Source: Methylobacterium sp. Leaf117
GTDB taxonomy: Bacteria > Pseudomonadota > Alphaproteobacteria > Rhizobiales > Beijerinckiaceae
Direction: 5' to 3'
DNA length: 51,046 nucleotides
NCBI RefSeq assembly: GCF_001422985.1
Contig: NZ_LMNL01000037.1
Span: 112,274-163,319, forward strand
In this document: positions 50,504 through 51,046 of the stretch, piece after piece
Numbering within the stretch: position 1 is the stretch's first letter
Layout of the letters: each line of letters starts with the position of its first letter
The notes under the pieces: generated by a model
Told to the model about the DNA's origin: nothing
Databases searched by the model: none
Seen by the model: the letters and a program-made list of their open reading frames with translations, nothing else
Made by a program: the position numbers and the translations under genes

Positions 50504-51046
50504 TCAATCGTCGTAATCCATCATGCCGGAAGCGGCGTGGCCGCCCTCCATCAGGATCTCGCGCTTGCCGGCATGGTTGGCCGGGCCGACGATGCCCTCG
50601 ATCTCCATCCGCTCCATGATCGAGGCGGCGCGGTTGTAGCCGATCTGGAGGCGGCGCTGGATGTAGCTGGTCGAGGCCTTGCGGTCGCGCATCACCACCT
50701 GCACCGCCTGGTCGTAGAGTTCGGCGCCGGGATCGATGCCGCCGCTGCTCGCATAGGCGCCGGCGTCGAAGATCGGGGCGTCGGTGTCCTCGATCTCGTT
50801 CGACGGGGCCTTCTCGGCCCGGTCGGCCTTGTCCGCCTTCGCGCCCTTGGTCGGCTTCTCGTCGCCGCTGCCGTCGTCGGCGGTGACGGCCTCGAGGTAG
50901 GACGGCCGGCCCTGGCGCTTGAGGTGGGCGACCACGCTCTCGACTTCGGAATCCGAGCAGAACGGACCGTGCACGCGCGTCGTGCGCCCGCCGCCGGCCA
51001 TGAACAGCATGTCGCCCTGGCCCAGCAGCTGCTCGGCGCCCATCTC
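50504..51046 (-). CDS. ftsK: DNA translocase FtsK, C-terminal part
   Basis: Partial: 180 codons plus stop, entering from the right edge. It covers the end of the RecA-like motor (LLGQGDMLFMAGGGRTTRVHG, VHGPFCSDSEVESVV), an acidic/Lys linker, and the winged-helix gamma domain (LYDQAVQVVMRDRKASTSYIQRR and so on) that reads KOPS sites and contacts XerD. FtsK pumps chromosome termini across the division septum. Confidence 0.95.
   Translation of the reverse strand, partial: EMGAEQLLGQGDMLFMAGGGRTTRVHGPFCSDSEVESVVAHLKRQGRPSYLEAVTADDGSGDEKPTKGAKADKADRAEKAPSNEIEDTDAPIFDAGAYASSGGIDPGAELYDQAVQVVMRDRKASTSYIQRRLQIGYNRAASIMERMEIEGIVGPANHAGKREILMEGGHAASGMMDYDD

Overview
The window looks like a chromosomal segment of a GC-rich alphaproteobacterium of the order Rhizobiales (Hyphomicrobiales), most like Methylobacteriaceae. 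The reasons are the high G+C, the small family-typical proteins (DUF3126, two bacterial transglutaminase-like cysteine proteinases), the runs argS-SPOR-nagZ-tatABC and serS-surE-pcm-nlpD, and the ftsK-lolA pair at the right edge. The genus is an inference. Nearly all the window is ordinary, well-packed coding sequence. I see no tRNA, rRNA, insertion sequence, phage gene or CRISPR array.

Layout. 0-8 kb, plus strand after a truncated exopolysaccharide-export lipoprotein: a membrane-anchored alpha/beta hydrolase, gluconokinase, a Cof-type HAD phosphatase, a secreted lytic transglycosylase, a BzdR/BoxR-type regulator (HTH fused to a shikimate-kinase-like domain), serine acetyltransferase, DUF3126 and a small membrane protein. 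7.7-9.3 kb, minus strand: two tandem transglutaminase-like cysteine proteinases. 9.7-16.2 kb, plus strand: argS, a SPOR protein, nagZ and tatABC. 16.2-20.3 kb: plsC (minus), xth, then btaA-btaB for the phosphorus-free betaine lipid DGTS, with a candidate Pho box just upstream. 20.3-26.0 kb: an APC permease (minus), a threonine-aldolase-like enzyme, rpsO and pnp.

26.1-41.1 kb is the phosphonate region. phnGHIJKLMN (complete C-P lyase core) runs on the minus strand as a chain of overlapping genes. It faces phnF (plus) across an 18-bp palindrome that is probably the PhnF operator. A hydrolase/PACE-exporter/LysR module separates it from a second minus-strand block: a DUF1045 2H-phosphoesterase-like gene, a hexapeptide acetyltransferase, then phnC-phnD-phnE-phnE behind a strong candidate Pho box. 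No phnP is visible. The DUF1045 protein carries both histidine motifs of the 2H phosphoesterases and may fill that step.

41.1-44.6 kb: DUF3108, DUF2892 and GlsB small envelope proteins, and a ridA plus orphan putrescine-type binding protein pair. 44.7-51.0 kb, minus strand: an NlpD-like amidase activator without LysM, pcm, surE, serS, lolA and the C-terminus of ftsK.

Two themes link the parts. First, phosphorus economy: both btaAB and phnCDEE have plausible PhoB sites, so phosphate limitation may drive both replacement of membrane phospholipid and import of phosphonates. Second, genome rearrangement: in many Rhizobiales tatC is followed by serS-surE-pcm, and ftsK-lolA by xth. Here a single inversion of about 16.2-49.1 kb would restore both junctions.
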